A stretch of DNA of 64,000 nucleotides from Actinobacteria bacterium OV450 (GCA_001298555.1 LJCW01000219.1:25214-89213); one strand, 5' to 3'. Shown: positions 28,113-37,294, counted from the stretch's first letter. Notes: generated by a model from the letters alone, not told the origin. Program-made: numbers and translations.

Positions 28113-29501
28113 TCAGGTCATCCAGCGGTCCGGGCGGGCGTCCGCGCGGGAGGTGCGGGAGCGGGCCGCCTGGGCGTCCAGCAGGGCGGCGGCCCCGTCC
28201 GCCGACCGCAGGCGGGCCGTGACCGTGCCGTCGGCCCCCGTGTCCACGTGGACGTCGGCGACGCCCCGGGCCCGCTCCCACGGGCCCTGCGTGAGCCGGA
28301 CGCTCTGCACCTTGGCGTGCGGGACGATCTCCGTACGGCGGCACAGCAGCCCCTTGCGGGCGGCGAACACGTCCGGGGAGACGGCCAGGGCGTAGCCCCT
28401 CCACCACAGCGGCACCACCCACCGCGACCCGGTCTTCGGGGACCGGTCGAAGACCAGGGCGGCCAGGTGCACACCGGGCAGCACCCGGGCGACGAGCGCC
28501 TCGGCGGCGGCCCGCGAGGCCACCGGGACCAGCACCCCGTTCTTCGAGCCGGCCACCGCCAGCTCCACCCGCACCCAGCCCCGGCGCCGCCACAGCAGCG
28601 GCGCGACGATCCGGACGGTCTGCACGCGGCCCGGCGGCACGGTCTCGTGGGCCCGGTCCAGCAGCCCGTGGTCGAGGCGCAGCCCGTCCGGGGACTCGGC
28701 GACCCGCCAGTCGAACTCGGTGAGGAAACGGCCGGCCGTACCCGACCAGACGCCGCCCAGCATGGGCAGCAGGGTCGCGATCGTCGCCCAGGGGTTGCCG
28801 CTGAACCACCACACGGCCACGGGGGCGATCAGCCCGGCGGCGAGCGCCGCCCACGCCGAGAGGGTGAGCAGCAGCGACACCACCAGATCGGCGGGCCGCA
28901 CCCGCAGCAGCTCCCGCTGCGGGGCCTCGCCGAGCGTGACGGCCTCGGCGGGGGCGAACCCGGCCGCCCGGGCCAGCAGCTCGGCGCGCAGCGCGACGGC
29001 GTCGCGCTCGTCGAGGAAGGCCAGCTCGTCCTTGTCCTCGGTGCCGATCACGTCGATCCGCAGCTTGGCGACCCCGGCCACCCGGGCCAGCAGCGGCCGG
29101 GTCACGTCGATCGCCTGGATCCGGTCGAGCCGGATGTGCGCGGTGCGCCGGAAGAACAGCCCGCTGCGGATGCGCAGCTCGGTGTCGGTCACCGCGTAGT
29201 GGGTGAACCACCAGCTCAGGAATCCGTACACGCCGAACACCACGACCAGGCCTGCCAGGGCCAGGGTCCGCAGGGTCACGGACAGCGCGCTCACCCACTG
29301 CTCGACCTCGTCGCCCTGCTTGACGACGACGCCGACGGTCGCGGCGATCGGCACCCAGGCCCGGCGCAGCGGCGTGAGCAGGTGCAGCCGCCGCTCGGCG
29401 CCCGGCAGGGCCGCGGCCCCGGTGCCGGCTCCGGCCCCGGATTCGGCTGTCGCCCCGGCTCCGGCCGTCGCCCCGGCTCCGGCTCCGGACTCGGCGGTCA
29501 C
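28113..29501 (-). CDS. PH-domain (bPH2/DUF304) membrane protein
   Basis: A 462-residue membrane protein with several bacterial PH-like domains (YdbS/YdbT type). After a Gly/Ala/Ser low-complexity start come TM helices (about 65-105), a PH domain with YAVTDTELRIRSGLFFRRTAHIRLDRIQAIDVTRP (35 residues, given here by its ends), a second TM pair near 195-245, a second PH domain (FLTEFDWRVAESPDGLRL) and a third C-terminal one (YALAVSPDVFAARKG). GTG 29501 overlaps the stop of the companion gene (GTGA). In Bacillus the YdbST pair gives resistance to a bacteriocin; a role in envelope defence is possible. Confidence 0.85.
   Translation of the reverse strand: MTAESGAGAGATAGAGATAESGAGAGTGAAALPGAERRLHLLTPLRRAWVPIAATVGVVVKQGDEVEQWVSALSVTLRTLALAGLVVVFGVYGFLSWWFTHYAVTDTELRIRSGLFFRRTAHIRLDRIQAIDVTRPLLARVAGVAKLRIDVIGTEDKDELAFLDERDAVALRAELLARAAGFAPAEAVTLGEAPQRELLRVRPADLVVSLLLTLSAWAALAAGLIAPVAVWWFSGNPWATIATLLPMLGGVWSGTAGRFLTEFDWRVAESPDGLRLDHGLLDRAHETVPPGRVQTVRIVAPLLWRRRGWVRVELAVAGSKNGVLVPVASRAAAEALVARVLPGVHLAALVFDRSPKTGSRWVVPLWWRGYALAVSPDVFAARKGLLCRRTEIVPHAKVQSVRLTQGPWERARGVADVHVDTGADGTVTARLRSADGAAALLDAQAARSRTSRADARPDRWMT
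29449..29482 (+). repeat. Short direct repeat in the PH-protein N-terminus
   Basis: GTCGCCCCGGCTCCGG occurs at 29449-29464 and 29467-29482, period 18. In the coding (minus) strand it gives the repeated low-complexity peptide GAGAT. Confidence 0.7.
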
Positions 29502-29989
29502 AGGCCCGCCGACCTTGCCTCGCCGAGCTCCGTCAGCCGGTCCCGCAGCCGCTCCGCCTCGGCCGGGACCAGCCCCGGGATCTTGGCGTCCGAGGCCGCG
29601 GCCGCCGTGTGCAGCTGTACGGAGGCCAGCCCGAAGCGCCGCTCCAGCGGCCCCGAGGTCACCTCGACCAGCTGCATCCGCCCGTACGGGACCACGGTCT
29701 GCTCCCGCCACAGCACCCCGCGGCTGATCAGCAGGTCGTCCGCGCGCTCGGCGTAGCGCCAGGACCGCCAGTTGCGGCCGAGCAGCACCCAGCCCCAGGC
29801 CAGCAGCACGAGCCAGAAGGCCCCCGCGGCCGCCCAGGCCGGGCCGGCCGTCAGCCCCAGCAGCAGCGCCGTCCCCGCGGCGAGCGGCACCGTCCAGATC
29901 ACCAGCAGCAGCCGCCGCAGGGTGAGCAGCCCGCCCGGCAGCCCCACCCATTCGGGCCGGCTCGTCCCACCCGTCGTCCCCGTTTCCAT
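29498..29989 (-). CDS. PH-domain (bPH2/DUF304) membrane protein, short partner
   Basis: A 163-residue protein: two TM helices (about 20-65, LLLVIWTVPLAAGTALLLGL and AGAFWLVLLAWGWVLLG) followed by one bacterial PH domain with ADDLLISRGVLWREQTVVPYG and RMQLVEVTSGPLERRFGLASV. This is the YdbS-like half of a YdbS/YdbT pair; the stop overlaps the longer gene's GTG. No Shine-Dalgarno is visible, but TACTCT lies 6 bases before the ATG, so the transcript may be leaderless. The start is only 31 bases from the divergent nuoD-like gene. Confidence 0.85.
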   Translation of the reverse strand: METGTTGGTSRPEWVGLPGGLLTLRRLLLVIWTVPLAAGTALLLGLTAGPAWAAAGAFWLVLLAWGWVLLGRNWRSWRYAERADDLLISRGVLWREQTVVPYGRMQLVEVTSGPLERRFGLASVQLHTAAAASDAKIPGLVPAEAERLRDRLTELGEARSAGL

Positions 29990-30020
29990 GGGTTCAGAGT
30001 AGGGCTGCGACAATGCGGCC

Positions 30021-31163
30021 ATGACGGAGACCACGGTCGGCATCGGCGGTGCGGCGGAGAGCACCGACATGGTGCTCAACATCGGACCCCAGCACCCTTC
30101 CACCCACGGCGTGCTGCGCCTGCGGCTCGTCCTGGACGGCGAGCGGATCCTCAGCGCCGAACCGGTCGTCGGCTACATGCACCGCGGCGCCGAGAAGCTC
30201 TTCGAGGCGCGCGACTACCGGCAGATCGTGATGCTCGCGAACCGCCACGACTGGCTGTCCGCGTTCTCCAACGAGCTCGGCGTGGTCATGGCCGTCGAGC
30301 GGATGCTCGGCATGGAGGTCCCCGAGCGGGCCGTGTGGATGCGGACCCTGCTCGCCGAGCTGAACCGGGTGCTGAACCACCTGATGTTCCTCGGGTCCTA
30401 TCCCCTCGAACTGGGCGGGATCACACCGATCTTCCACGCCTTCCGCGAGCGCGAGGAGCTCCAGGCCGTCATGGAGGAGATCTCCGGCGGCCGCATGCAC
30501 TACATGTTCAACCGCGTCGGCGGCCTCAAGGAGGACCTCCCGGCCGGCTGGCTCGGCCGGGCGCGCGCCGCGATCGCCGACGTCCGCACCCGCATGGACG
30601 TCTACGACAAGCTGGTCCACGGCAACGAGATCTTCCGCGGCCGCACCCGCGGGGTGGGCGTGCTGTCCGCCGGGGCGGTGCACGCGTACGGGGTCTCCGG
30701 GCCCATCGCCCGCGCCTCCGGCGTCGACTTCGACCTGCGCCGCGACGAGCCGTACCTGGCGTACGGGGAGCTCCAGGACGTCCTGAGGGTGGTCACCCGC
30801 ACCGAGGGCGACTGCCTGGCCCGCTTCGAGTGCCTGCTCGACCAGACCCACAACGCGCTCGACCTGGCCGTGGCCTGCCTGGACCGGATGGCCGAGCTGC
30901 CGCCCGGGCCGATCAACCAGCGCCTCCCGAAGGTGCTGAAGGCGCCCGAGGGGGCCACGTACGCCTGGACCGAGAACCCGCTCGGCATCAACGGCTACTA
31001 CCTCGTCTCCAAGGGCGAGAAGACCCCGTACCGGCTGAAGCTGCGCTCCGCCTCGTACAACAACATCCAGGCGCTGTCGGTGCTGCTGCCCGGGCAGCTG
31101 GTCGCGGACATGGTGGCGATCCTGGGCTCGCTGTTCTTCGTCGTGGGCGATATCGACAAGTGA
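30021..31163 (+). CDS. nuoD2: Orphan NADH-quinone oxidoreductase subunit D-like protein
   Basis: A 380-residue homologue of the 49-kDa NuoD subunit of complex I. Conserved pieces: [59 protein letters not shown] and [13 protein letters not shown]. The gene stands alone; no other nuo gene is in the window. Streptomyces carry a complete nuo operon elsewhere, so this is a second copy whose role is unclear: an alternative complex I subunit or part of a partial hydrogenase-like module. It is intact with no disrupted motif. Confidence 0.88.
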   Translation: MTETTVGIGGAAESTDMVLNIGPQHPSTHGVLRLRLVLDGERILSAEPVVGYMHRGAEKLFEARDYRQIVMLANRHDWLSAFSNELGVVMAVERMLGMEVPERAVWMRTLLAELNRVLNHLMFLGSYPLELGGITPIFHAFREREELQAVMEEISGGRMHYMFNRVGGLKEDLPAGWLGRARAAIADVRTRMDVYDKLVHGNEIFRGRTRGVGVLSAGAVHAYGVSGPIARASGVDFDLRRDEPYLAYGELQDVLRVVTRTEGDCLARFECLLDQTHNALDLAVACLDRMAELPPGPINQRLPKVLKAPEGATYAWTENPLGINGYYLVSKGEKTPYRLKLRSASYNNIQALSVLLPGQLVADMVAILGSLFFVVGDIDK

Positions 31164-31217
31164 CAAGTCGCGGGAACTCCCGCGATTCCGCGGGGGGTTT
31201 GTGCCTAGGCTGCGGGG

Positions 31218-32087
31218 ATGACCCCAGGCACGTACGACGGCTACCTCCGGCGGCTCGGCTTCGCGCGACCGCCGCGGCCCACCGCTGAGGCCCTCTTCGC
31301 GCTCCAGCGCGCCCATCTCGAACGCATACCGTACGAGAACCTCGACATCCAGCTCGGCCGCCCGCCCGGCATCGACCCCGAGCTGTCCGTACGCCGCTTC
31401 GCCGCCGGGCGGGGCGGGTACTGCTTCCACCTCAACGGCGCCTTCGCGCAGCTCCTGGAGCACCTCGGTTTCGCGGTGACCCGGCACTCGGGCGGCGTCC
31501 TCGGCGCGGCGGACCGAGAGCGCCGCGACGTCAGCGGCGACCACCTCGCGCTGACGGTCCGGGTCGACGGCGAGGAGTACTTCGTCGACGCCGGGCTCGG
31601 CGACGGCCCGTACGAACCGCTCCCGCTGCGCGCGGGAACGCACCGGCAGGGCGGGTTCACGTACGAGCTGGGCCCGCTGGAGGGGGACGCGCCCGGCTGG
31701 AGGTACGTCAACGAGGCGGCTCCCTGCCCGGTGGTGAACATCCTCTCGGCGCCTGCGACGACGGCCGACTTCGAGGCCACGCACGTGCGGCTGTCGACCG
31801 CGCCGGACTCGGGCTTCGTACGGACCCTCGCGCTGCTGCGGCGCGACGCCGAGGGCGTCGACGTGCTGCGCGGCCGGGTGCTGAGCCGGATCGACCCGGT
31901 GAAGGGGACGACCGAGCGGGTCCTGGAGACGCCCGGGGAGTTCTGGGCGGTGGTGGGCGGCCTCTTCGAGCGGGAGCTCGACGATCTGACGCCGCAGGAC
32001 CGGGCGCGGCTGTGGGACCGGGTCTGCGCGGCCCACGCGGTGTGGCTGGCCGGGCGGGCGGAGCCGGTGGGGACGTCCGGGAGCTGA
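31218..32087 (+). CDS. Arylamine N-acetyltransferase
   Basis: Acetyl-CoA-dependent N-acetyltransferase of 289 residues. The catalytic triad is complete and canonically spaced: Cys69 in RGGYCFHLN, His109 in SGDHLALTV and Asp124 in YFVDAGLGDGP. The N-terminal YENLDIQLGRPP is the family signature. NATs detoxify aromatic amines and hydrazines; some actinobacterial members act in secondary metabolism (amide closure), but no biosynthetic genes are nearby, so a housekeeping xenobiotic role is more likely. Confidence 0.93.
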   Translation: MTPGTYDGYLRRLGFARPPRPTAEALFALQRAHLERIPYENLDIQLGRPPGIDPELSVRRFAAGRGGYCFHLNGAFAQLLEHLGFAVTRHSGGVLGAADRERRDVSGDHLALTVRVDGEEYFVDAGLGDGPYEPLPLRAGTHRQGGFTYELGPLEGDAPGWRYVNEAAPCPVVNILSAPATTADFEATHVRLSTAPDSGFVRTLALLRRDAEGVDVLRGRVLSRIDPVKGTTERVLETPGEFWAVVGGLFERELDDLTPQDRARLWDRVCAAHAVWLAGRAEPVGTSGS

Positions 32088-32182
32088 CGCCGGAGGCGGG
32101 CGGCGCTGGGCGGCGCGGGGCGAGGCGGGGCAGGGCGAGGCGGGGCGGTGCCGATGTCGGTGCGGGAGTGCAGACTTGGGGC

Positions 32183-32398
32183 ATGTCCCACTCCCCCCGA
32201 CGGGCCTGTCCCGCATGCGGGCGCGACTGCGCCGTGACCGCCGGCCGGATCGCCCGGCACGACCCGCCCGCCGGGCGGGGCCGCGGCGACCTGGTGTCCT
32301 GCCCGGGATCCCGGGCGCGGGTGGTGCTCGGGGCGTCGGCGCCCACACTGGACGGGTTCGTCCTGCCGGAACTGCCGGGACAGCTACCGCTGTTCTGA
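32183..32398 (+). CDS. Small putative zinc-ribbon protein
   Basis: A 71-residue basic protein. CPACGRDC near the N-terminus and a later Cys in VSCPG resemble a zinc-ribbon. The C-terminus ends LDGFVLPELPGQLPLF. No Shine-Dalgarno; the upstream sequence may give a leaderless mRNA. Codon bias is typical. Function unknown. Confidence 0.65.
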   Translation: MSHSPRRACPACGRDCAVTAGRIARHDPPAGRGRGDLVSCPGSRARVVLGASAPTLDGFVLPELPGQLPLF

Positions 32399-32437
32399 GC
32401 CCGACCACGACCCGGCCGCGGGTGTGAGGGACGGCCC

Positions 32438-33490
32438 TCAGGAGATGGCGGTGCGCAGCCGGACGACGTCGATCGGCTCGGTCTCGTCGTGGGCCGTCAG
32501 GTCGATGACCTGGCCCACCGCGCGCTGTTCGGGGGTGGCTGGCTTGAAGCCCTGCTCCTTGGCCGGCTGTTCGGCGCCGGCCTGGGCCGACTCCGCCTGG
32601 TGCACCGCGAGGGCCTCCGCACCGACCACGTCGGCCAGGTCCTCGTTCTGCACGGACTCGATCGCCGCGCGGGCCTGGGCGGCGTTCTTGGTGCCGAAGA
32701 AGTCGAAACCGCCCTCGACGCGGGACGCCGAGCGGCGCGCGGCCGAGTACGGTGCGACCGCCGCGGCGGGCCGGCGCGCCGGGACCGCCGCCGGGGGGTG
32801 CGCGCCGGAGCCCGTGCGGGCGTGCGGGTCACCGGCCGGTGCCCCGGACTCCAGCGCCCTGGCCCCGGCGCCCGTGCCCTCCAGCATCTTCGGCCGGGCC
32901 GGCTGCGCCTCCGCCTTGCGGACGAGGGCCGCCAAGGCCGCATGGGCCCGGGCGTAGCCGACGCTGGTCGGCGCGCCGCTCGACGTGCGCTCCTCGGACA
33001 CCGGCGGGAGCTCCTTCGCCGCCGCCGGGGCCGCGGAGGCCTCGATGGCGAGCAGCCGGCGGCCCTCCAGCGCGCTGGCCCGTTCGGTCTCGGCGGTCGC
33101 GTACCGGCGCAGCAGGGCGGCGTGTTCGCCGCGCAGGCCCGCGAGTTCGACCCGCTTGGCACGCAGCTTCGCGTCGAGCTTGGCGCGCAGGGCCCGGGCC
33201 TCTTCGAGGTCGGACTCCAGCTCGGCTATCCGCTCTTCGGTCTTCCACTCGTCCTTGACGCGTTCGCGGGCGAGCTCGGCGACGCGGCGCCCGGCCGCGC
33301 GGGCCCCGGCGCGCATGACGACGGCGCCCGCCACCCCCGCGCCCGCCGCGAGGGCCACGAGCAATCGCAGGGGCACGGGTTCCGCGAGCAGCCAGGCCGC
33401 GGCCGCACTGGCGACGGAGACTCCGGCCACGGTCGTCGGCGTGAGCAGCCGGTGCAGGGGTTCGGGATTGCGGTGGCGTCCACGGGGCAT
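32438..33490 (-). CDS. Membrane protein with coiled coil, hypothetical
   Basis: A 350-residue protein. Two TM helices near the N-terminus (about 19-36 and 40-60), then a long basic/acidic coiled coil (about 68-140; RVAELARERVKDEWKTEERI, ELESDLEEARALRAKLDAKL), a low-complexity Ala/Pro region and a conserved C-terminal stretch GGFDFFGTKNAAQARAAIES. The layout suggests a membrane-tethered cytoplasmic scaffold, as seen in proteins of polar growth or division, but no DivIVA or FtsB-like signature is present. It is followed by a strong hairpin on its upstream side that belongs to the neighbouring operon. Confidence 0.75.
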   Translation of the reverse strand: MPRGRHRNPEPLHRLLTPTTVAGVSVASAAAAWLLAEPVPLRLLVALAAGAGVAGAVVMRAGARAAGRRVAELARERVKDEWKTEERIAELESDLEEARALRAKLDAKLRAKRVELAGLRGEHAALLRRYATAETERASALEGRRLLAIEASAAPAAAKELPPVSEERTSSGAPTSVGYARAHAALAALVRKAEAQPARPKMLEGTGAGARALESGAPAGDPHARTGSGAHPPAAVPARRPAAAVAPYSAARRSASRVEGGFDFFGTKNAAQARAAIESVQNEDLADVVGAEALAVHQAESAQAGAEQPAKEQGFKPATPEQRAVGQVIDLTAHDETEPIDVVRLRTAIS

Positions 33491-33523
33491 GGCCTGAAAT
33501 TTACAGGGCGTGGGGGTCGAGTG

Positions 33524-33561
33524 GGGTAACTGCCCGGCAATCTGTGGCCGGGCAGTTACCC
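33524..33561 (-). terminator. Terminator after the osmoprotectant transporter operon
   Basis: GGGTAACTGCCCGG (33524-33537) and CCGGGCAGTTACCC (33548-33561) form a perfect 14-bp stem with a 10-base loop, 42 bases beyond the substrate-binding protein stop on the minus strand. Confidence 0.75.
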
Positions 33562-33603
33562 GTCATTTCTCCATCAAACCCGCCACTACTCCCGTGACTG
33601 CTC

Positions 33604-34596
33604 CTACTTCGTCAGGCCCTTCGCCTTCAGATAGGCCTTCGCCACGTCCGCGGGCTTCTCCCGCCGGGCGTCCACCTGCTTGTTCAGCTCGACGAGGTCG
33701 GTGGTCGTGAGGACCTTGGTCAGCTTGTCGAGGGCTGCCGCGATCTCCGGGGACCCGGCGTCCTTGGCGTTGACCACCGGCAGGACGTTGTCGGCGTTCT
33801 GGAGCTTCTTGTCGTCCTCCAGCAGGACCAGGCCGAAGGTGTCGAGGGTGGCGTCCGTGGTGGTGGTGAGCACCAGCTGGTCCACGCCGTCCTTGACCGC
33901 CTGCTTGGCCTGCGGGGTGCCGACGCCCTTCGGGTCGATACCGGAAATGTCGATTCCGTACGTCTTCTTCAGGCCCGGTGCGCAGAAGGGCCGTACGGCG
34001 CATTCGTCGCCCGCCGCGATCTTCACCTTCAGCCCCGACCTGCCGAGATCGGAAAGCGTCTTCAGGTCGTTCTTCTGCGCGAATTCCTTCGACACCGCGA
34101 ACGCGTTCTGGTCGACCGCCGGGCCCGCCGGGAGCGCCTTCAGGCCGAGCGGGCCGGCCAGCCGGTCCAGACCGGCCACCGTCGCCGCCACGTCGCTCGA
34201 CGCGACCGGCTTCTCCTCGGGCGCCTTCGGCCCGTTCACCTTGGCGTTGAGGAACTCCGCGAGGGTGGCCGCGTACTCGGGGACGACGTCGATCTCGCCC
34301 TTCTCCAGCGAGGGTTCGTACAGCTCGCGGTTGTTCACCGTGGTGACCGACGTGCCGTAGCCGGCGTCCGCCAGCACCTGCGCGTACAGCTCCGCCAGGA
34401 CGCTGGACTCGGTGAACCCGGCCGCGCCGATCACGATCTTGCCCTTGCCGGAACCGGAGCCGGAGTCCGAGGGGGCGGAGGCGCCCGCCCCGGAGTCCTT
34501 GCTCTTCTCCAGGCTGTCGCCGCCGCACGCTGCGAGCGAGAGGGTCAGGGCCGCCGCCCCCAGTACGGCGCCGAGGACACGCGTGGACTTGCTCAT
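33604..34596 (-). CDS. Glycine betaine/osmoprotectant ABC transporter substrate-binding lipoprotein
   Basis: Extracellular binding lipoprotein (330 residues) of the OpuAC/ProX-like type. The lipobox LAAC gives lipidated Cys24. The mature protein has KIVIGAAGFTESSVLAELYAQVL, VDVVPEYAATLAEFL-like segment (IDVVPEYAATLAEFL), and TTTTDATLDTFGLVLLEDD. These features identify family OpuC-type binding proteins for betaine, choline or carnitine. ATG 34596 has GGAGGAG upstream. It is last in a permease-permease-binding protein operon; the ATPase gene is divergent. Confidence 0.9.
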   Translation of the reverse strand: MSKSTRVLGAVLGAAALTLSLAACGGDSLEKSKDSGAGASAPSDSGSGSGKGKIVIGAAGFTESSVLAELYAQVLADAGYGTSVTTVNNRELYEPSLEKGEIDVVPEYAATLAEFLNAKVNGPKAPEEKPVASSDVAATVAGLDRLAGPLGLKALPAGPAVDQNAFAVSKEFAQKNDLKTLSDLGRSGLKVKIAAGDECAVRPFCAPGLKKTYGIDISGIDPKGVGTPQAKQAVKDGVDQLVLTTTTDATLDTFGLVLLEDDKKLQNADNVLPVVNAKDAGSPEIAAALDKLTKVLTTTDLVELNKQVDARREKPADVAKAYLKAKGLTK

Positions 34597-34666
34597 CTGT
34601 TGCTCCTCCAAGGGAGTGGGAACGACCAACGACAGGGGAGGGCGGGCGCGGCGGTCGCCGCAGGGG

Positions 34667-35332
34667 TCAGCGCGCCGCAGGGCGCGGGAACAGCCGGCCC
34701 GCCGCCACCAGGACCCCCTCGACCAGCAGGGCCAGCGCCGCCACCAGCAGGGCCCCCGCGAAGACCTGCGGCGTGTTGTACGTGTTGAAGCCGGCGGTGA
34801 TGATCCGGCCGAGGCCGCCCTGGCCGACCATGGCCGCGATCGTGGCGGTGGCGATGACCTGGACGGCGCCCGAGCGCAGCCCCGTCATCACCAGGTCCCG
34901 CGCGAGCGGCAGCTCCACCCGCCAGAACAGCTGCCCTCCGGACATGCCCATGCCCCGGGCGGCCTCCACCACCGCGCGGTCCACCTCGCGCATGCCGACG
35001 TACGCGTTGGTCAGCAGCGGCGGCACGGCGAAGAGCACGAGCGCGGCGATGGTGGGCAGATAGCCCGCGTTGCGCAGGGGCGAGACCATGAACAGCGCCA
35101 GCACGGCGAAGACCGGGACCGCCCGGCCGATGTTGGAGACGTTGACGGCGAGCGCCCCGCCCCTGCCGATGTGGCCGAGCCACAGGCCGAGCGGGAGGGC
35201 CAGCGCGCAGGCGACGGCGAGGGCGATCCCGCTGACGTAGACGTGCTCGCCGAGCCGGTGCCACACCCCGTTCTCCCCGGACCAGTTGGCCCCGGTCGCC
35301 AGCCAGTCCCAGGCCCGTCCCAAGACGTCCAT
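34667..35332 (-). CDS. Osmoprotectant ABC transporter permease
   Basis: A 221-residue permease with five TM helices and the BPD_transp_1 EAA loop VVEAARGMGMSGGQLFWRVELPLA (about 120-143, split here as VVEAARGMGMSGG and LFWRVELPLA). Conserved GQGGLGRIITAGFNTYN follows. It belongs to the OpuCB/OpuCD type that pairs as a heterodimer with the next permease. The start is 4 bases after the stop of the upstream permease, showing coupling. Function: membrane pore for betaine-type solutes. Confidence 0.9.
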   Translation of the reverse strand: MDVLGRAWDWLATGANWSGENGVWHRLGEHVYVSGIALAVACALALPLGLWLGHIGRGGALAVNVSNIGRAVPVFAVLALFMVSPLRNAGYLPTIAALVLFAVPPLLTNAYVGMREVDRAVVEAARGMGMSGGQLFWRVELPLARDLVMTGLRSGAVQVIATATIAAMVGQGGLGRIITAGFNTYNTPQVFAGALLVAALALLVEGVLVAAGRLFPRPAAR

Positions 35333-35336
35333 CCGC

Positions 35337-36071
35337 TCAGACCCCCTTCGTGGTGGGAGCGGGCGCGGGCGCCGTCGGCCGCAGCCGCGGCGCGCGTGGT
35401 GCCCGCGTCGCCCGCGTCCACGGTGTGAGCAGCCGCTGTACGCCGAGCAGCAGCAGGTCCGCCACCAGCGCGAGCAGGACGCACACCACGGACGCGGTGA
35501 GCACCTGCGCCTTGAAGGAGCTGTTGACCGCCGGGGCGATCAGGTTGCCGAGACCGCCCTTGCCGACGATGGAGCCCACGGTGGTCAGCGCCACCGTGGA
35601 CACGGTGGCGATCCGCACCCCGGCGAGCAGGGCGGGCAGCGCCAGCGGCAGTTCGACCTGCCACAGCAGCCGCGCGGGGCCGTAGCCCATGCCGCGCGCG
35701 GCCTCCCGCACCTCCTCGGGGACGGCCTCCAGGCCGGCCATCGCATTGCGGACCAGGATCGTCAGCGAGTACAGCACCAGGCCGGTCACCACGAGGGCGG
35801 CCGACAGCCCGAACAGCGGCAGCAGCAGGGAGAACATGGCGAGCGAGGGAACGGTGTAGAGCAGGGTGGTCAGGCCCAGCACGGGCGCGGCCCAGCGCCG
35901 GCCGCGGCGGGCCAGCAGGGCCAGCGGGAGGGAGACGGCGAGGCCGATAAGCACCGAGACGCCGGTGATCCACACGTGCTGGAGCGTGGCGTCGGTGAGC
36001 TCCTGGGAGCGGGACGTGACGTAGTCCCAGCAGATCCAGTCGTTCGCCACCAGGCAGTTCTGCCCGGCCAT
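35337..36071 (-). CDS. Osmoprotectant ABC transporter permease
   Basis: A 244-residue permease, first gene of the operon. It has six TM helices and the EAA loop VREAARGMGYGPARLLWQVE followed by LPLALPALLAGVRIATV and GKGGLGNLIAPAVNSS. The C-terminal 25 residues are Ala/Pro/Arg-rich and cytoplasmic. ATG 36071 has GGGGTGAG upstream; ATG 36101 (MYATTVGGERM) is an alternative. It pairs with the 221-residue permease. Confidence 0.88.
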   Translation of the reverse strand: MAGQNCLVANDWICWDYVTSRSQELTDATLQHVWITGVSVLIGLAVSLPLALLARRGRRWAAPVLGLTTLLYTVPSLAMFSLLLPLFGLSAALVVTGLVLYSLTILVRNAMAGLEAVPEEVREAARGMGYGPARLLWQVELPLALPALLAGVRIATVSTVALTTVGSIVGKGGLGNLIAPAVNSSFKAQVLTASVVCVLLALVADLLLLGVQRLLTPWTRATRAPRAPRLRPTAPAPAPTTKGV

Positions 36072-36225
36072 GCGCTCACCCCCCACCGTCGTCGCGTACA
36101 TCCATTCGAGAATGGCGCAGTCAGGAGCGACCCTAACCCCCGGCACCGACGATGGCCGGAATCCTTCGCACGAGGGTCATACTCCCGTCACAAATTCCGG
36201 AGCACGGGTGGGGGAGGATGGCCGG

Positions 36226-37191
36226 GTGATCCGATTCGAGCATGTGACCAAGCGCTACCCCGACGGGACGACGGCCGTCGAGGACCTGTCCTTCGAGGTG
36301 ACGGAAGGCGAACTGGTCACCCTCGTGGGCCCGTCCGGCTGCGGCAAGACGACCACGATGAAGATGGTCAACCGGCTCATCGAGCCGACCTCCGGCCGGA
36401 TCCTGCTCGGTGGCGAGGACATCGCGAGCGCCGACCCGGTCGAGCTGCGCCGGCGCATCGGGTACGTCATCCAGCAGGTCGGGCTGTTCCCGCACAAGAC
36501 CGTGCTGGAGAACACCGCGACCGTGCCGCAGCTGATCGGCACCCCCAAGGCCAAGGCCCGCGCCCGGGCGGCCGAGCTCCTCGACCTGGTGGGACTGGAC
36601 CCGGCCGTGTACGGGGGCCGGTACCCGGAGCAGCTGTCCGGCGGGCAGCGCCAGCGCGTCGGCGTCGCCCGCGCGCTGGCGGCCGATCCGCCGGTGCTGC
36701 TGATGGACGAGCCGTTCGGGGCGGTGGACCCGGTGGTCCGCGAACGCCTCCAGAACGAGTTCCTGGCGCTCCAGAAGACGGTGCGCAAGACGATCCTGCT
36801 GGTCACGCACGACTTGGAGGAGGCGATCCGGCTCGGCGACCGCATAGCCGTCTACGGCGCGGGCACCATCGAGCAGTTCGACCGCCCGGCGGCGGTGCTG
36901 GGCGCGCCGGCCACCGAGTACGTGGCTTCCTTCGTCGGCGCGGACCGCGGCCTGAAGCGGCTCGCGGTCACCCCCGTCGAGCGGGCCGACCTGACGGCGG
37001 CCGACGGGGCGCCCGCGGCGGCCGGGACGGTGGCGCTGGGGGCGAGCCTGCGCGAGGCCCTGGCCGCGCTGCTCCAGGAGGACTCGGGCCGGATCGGGGT
37101 CACGGACCCGGACACGGGCGCGCTGGCCGGCGTACTGACCCCGGAGGGCGTCCACCGGGCGCTGCGCCGGGCGCGGTTGCAGGAGACGTAG
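36226..37191 (+). CDS. Osmoprotectant ABC transporter ATP-binding protein
   Basis: ATPase of 321 residues (OpuCA/ProV type). Walker A GPSGCGKTT at about 34-42, Q loop, signature LSGGQRQRVGVARAL, Walker B LLMDEPFGAVDP and the switch His in LVTHDLEEAI. The last 90 residues contain a remnant CBS-like regulatory domain (GRIGVTDPDTGALAGVLT). GTG 36226 has GGAGG 8 bases upstream. The gene is divergent from the permease genes; both sides share the 154-base intergenic region and so could be co-regulated by osmolarity. Confidence 0.92.
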   Translation: MIRFEHVTKRYPDGTTAVEDLSFEVTEGELVTLVGPSGCGKTTTMKMVNRLIEPTSGRILLGGEDIASADPVELRRRIGYVIQQVGLFPHKTVLENTATVPQLIGTPKAKARARAAELLDLVGLDPAVYGGRYPEQLSGGQRQRVGVARALAADPPVLLMDEPFGAVDPVVRERLQNEFLALQKTVRKTILLVTHDLEEAIRLGDRIAVYGAGTIEQFDRPAAVLGAPATEYVASFVGADRGLKRLAVTPVERADLTAADGAPAAAGTVALGASLREALAALLQEDSGRIGVTDPDTGALAGVLTPEGVHRALRRARLQET

Positions 37192-37238
37192 GGCCCGGCC
37201 GGGCGGCACGGCGCGGCTGCACGGGCCCGGAACGACGT

Positions 37239-37264
37239 GTGACCGGCCTCCTCGGGCCGGTCAC
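37239..37264. terminator. Bidirectional terminator between ATPase and esterase genes
   Basis: GTGACCGGCC (37239-37248) and GGCCGGTCAC (37255-37264) are a perfect 10-bp stem with loop TCCTCG, centrally placed between two convergent stops. Confidence 0.75.
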
Positions 37265-37294
37265 GGTCATGCTGGCGGGCCGTCCCGCCGGGGG

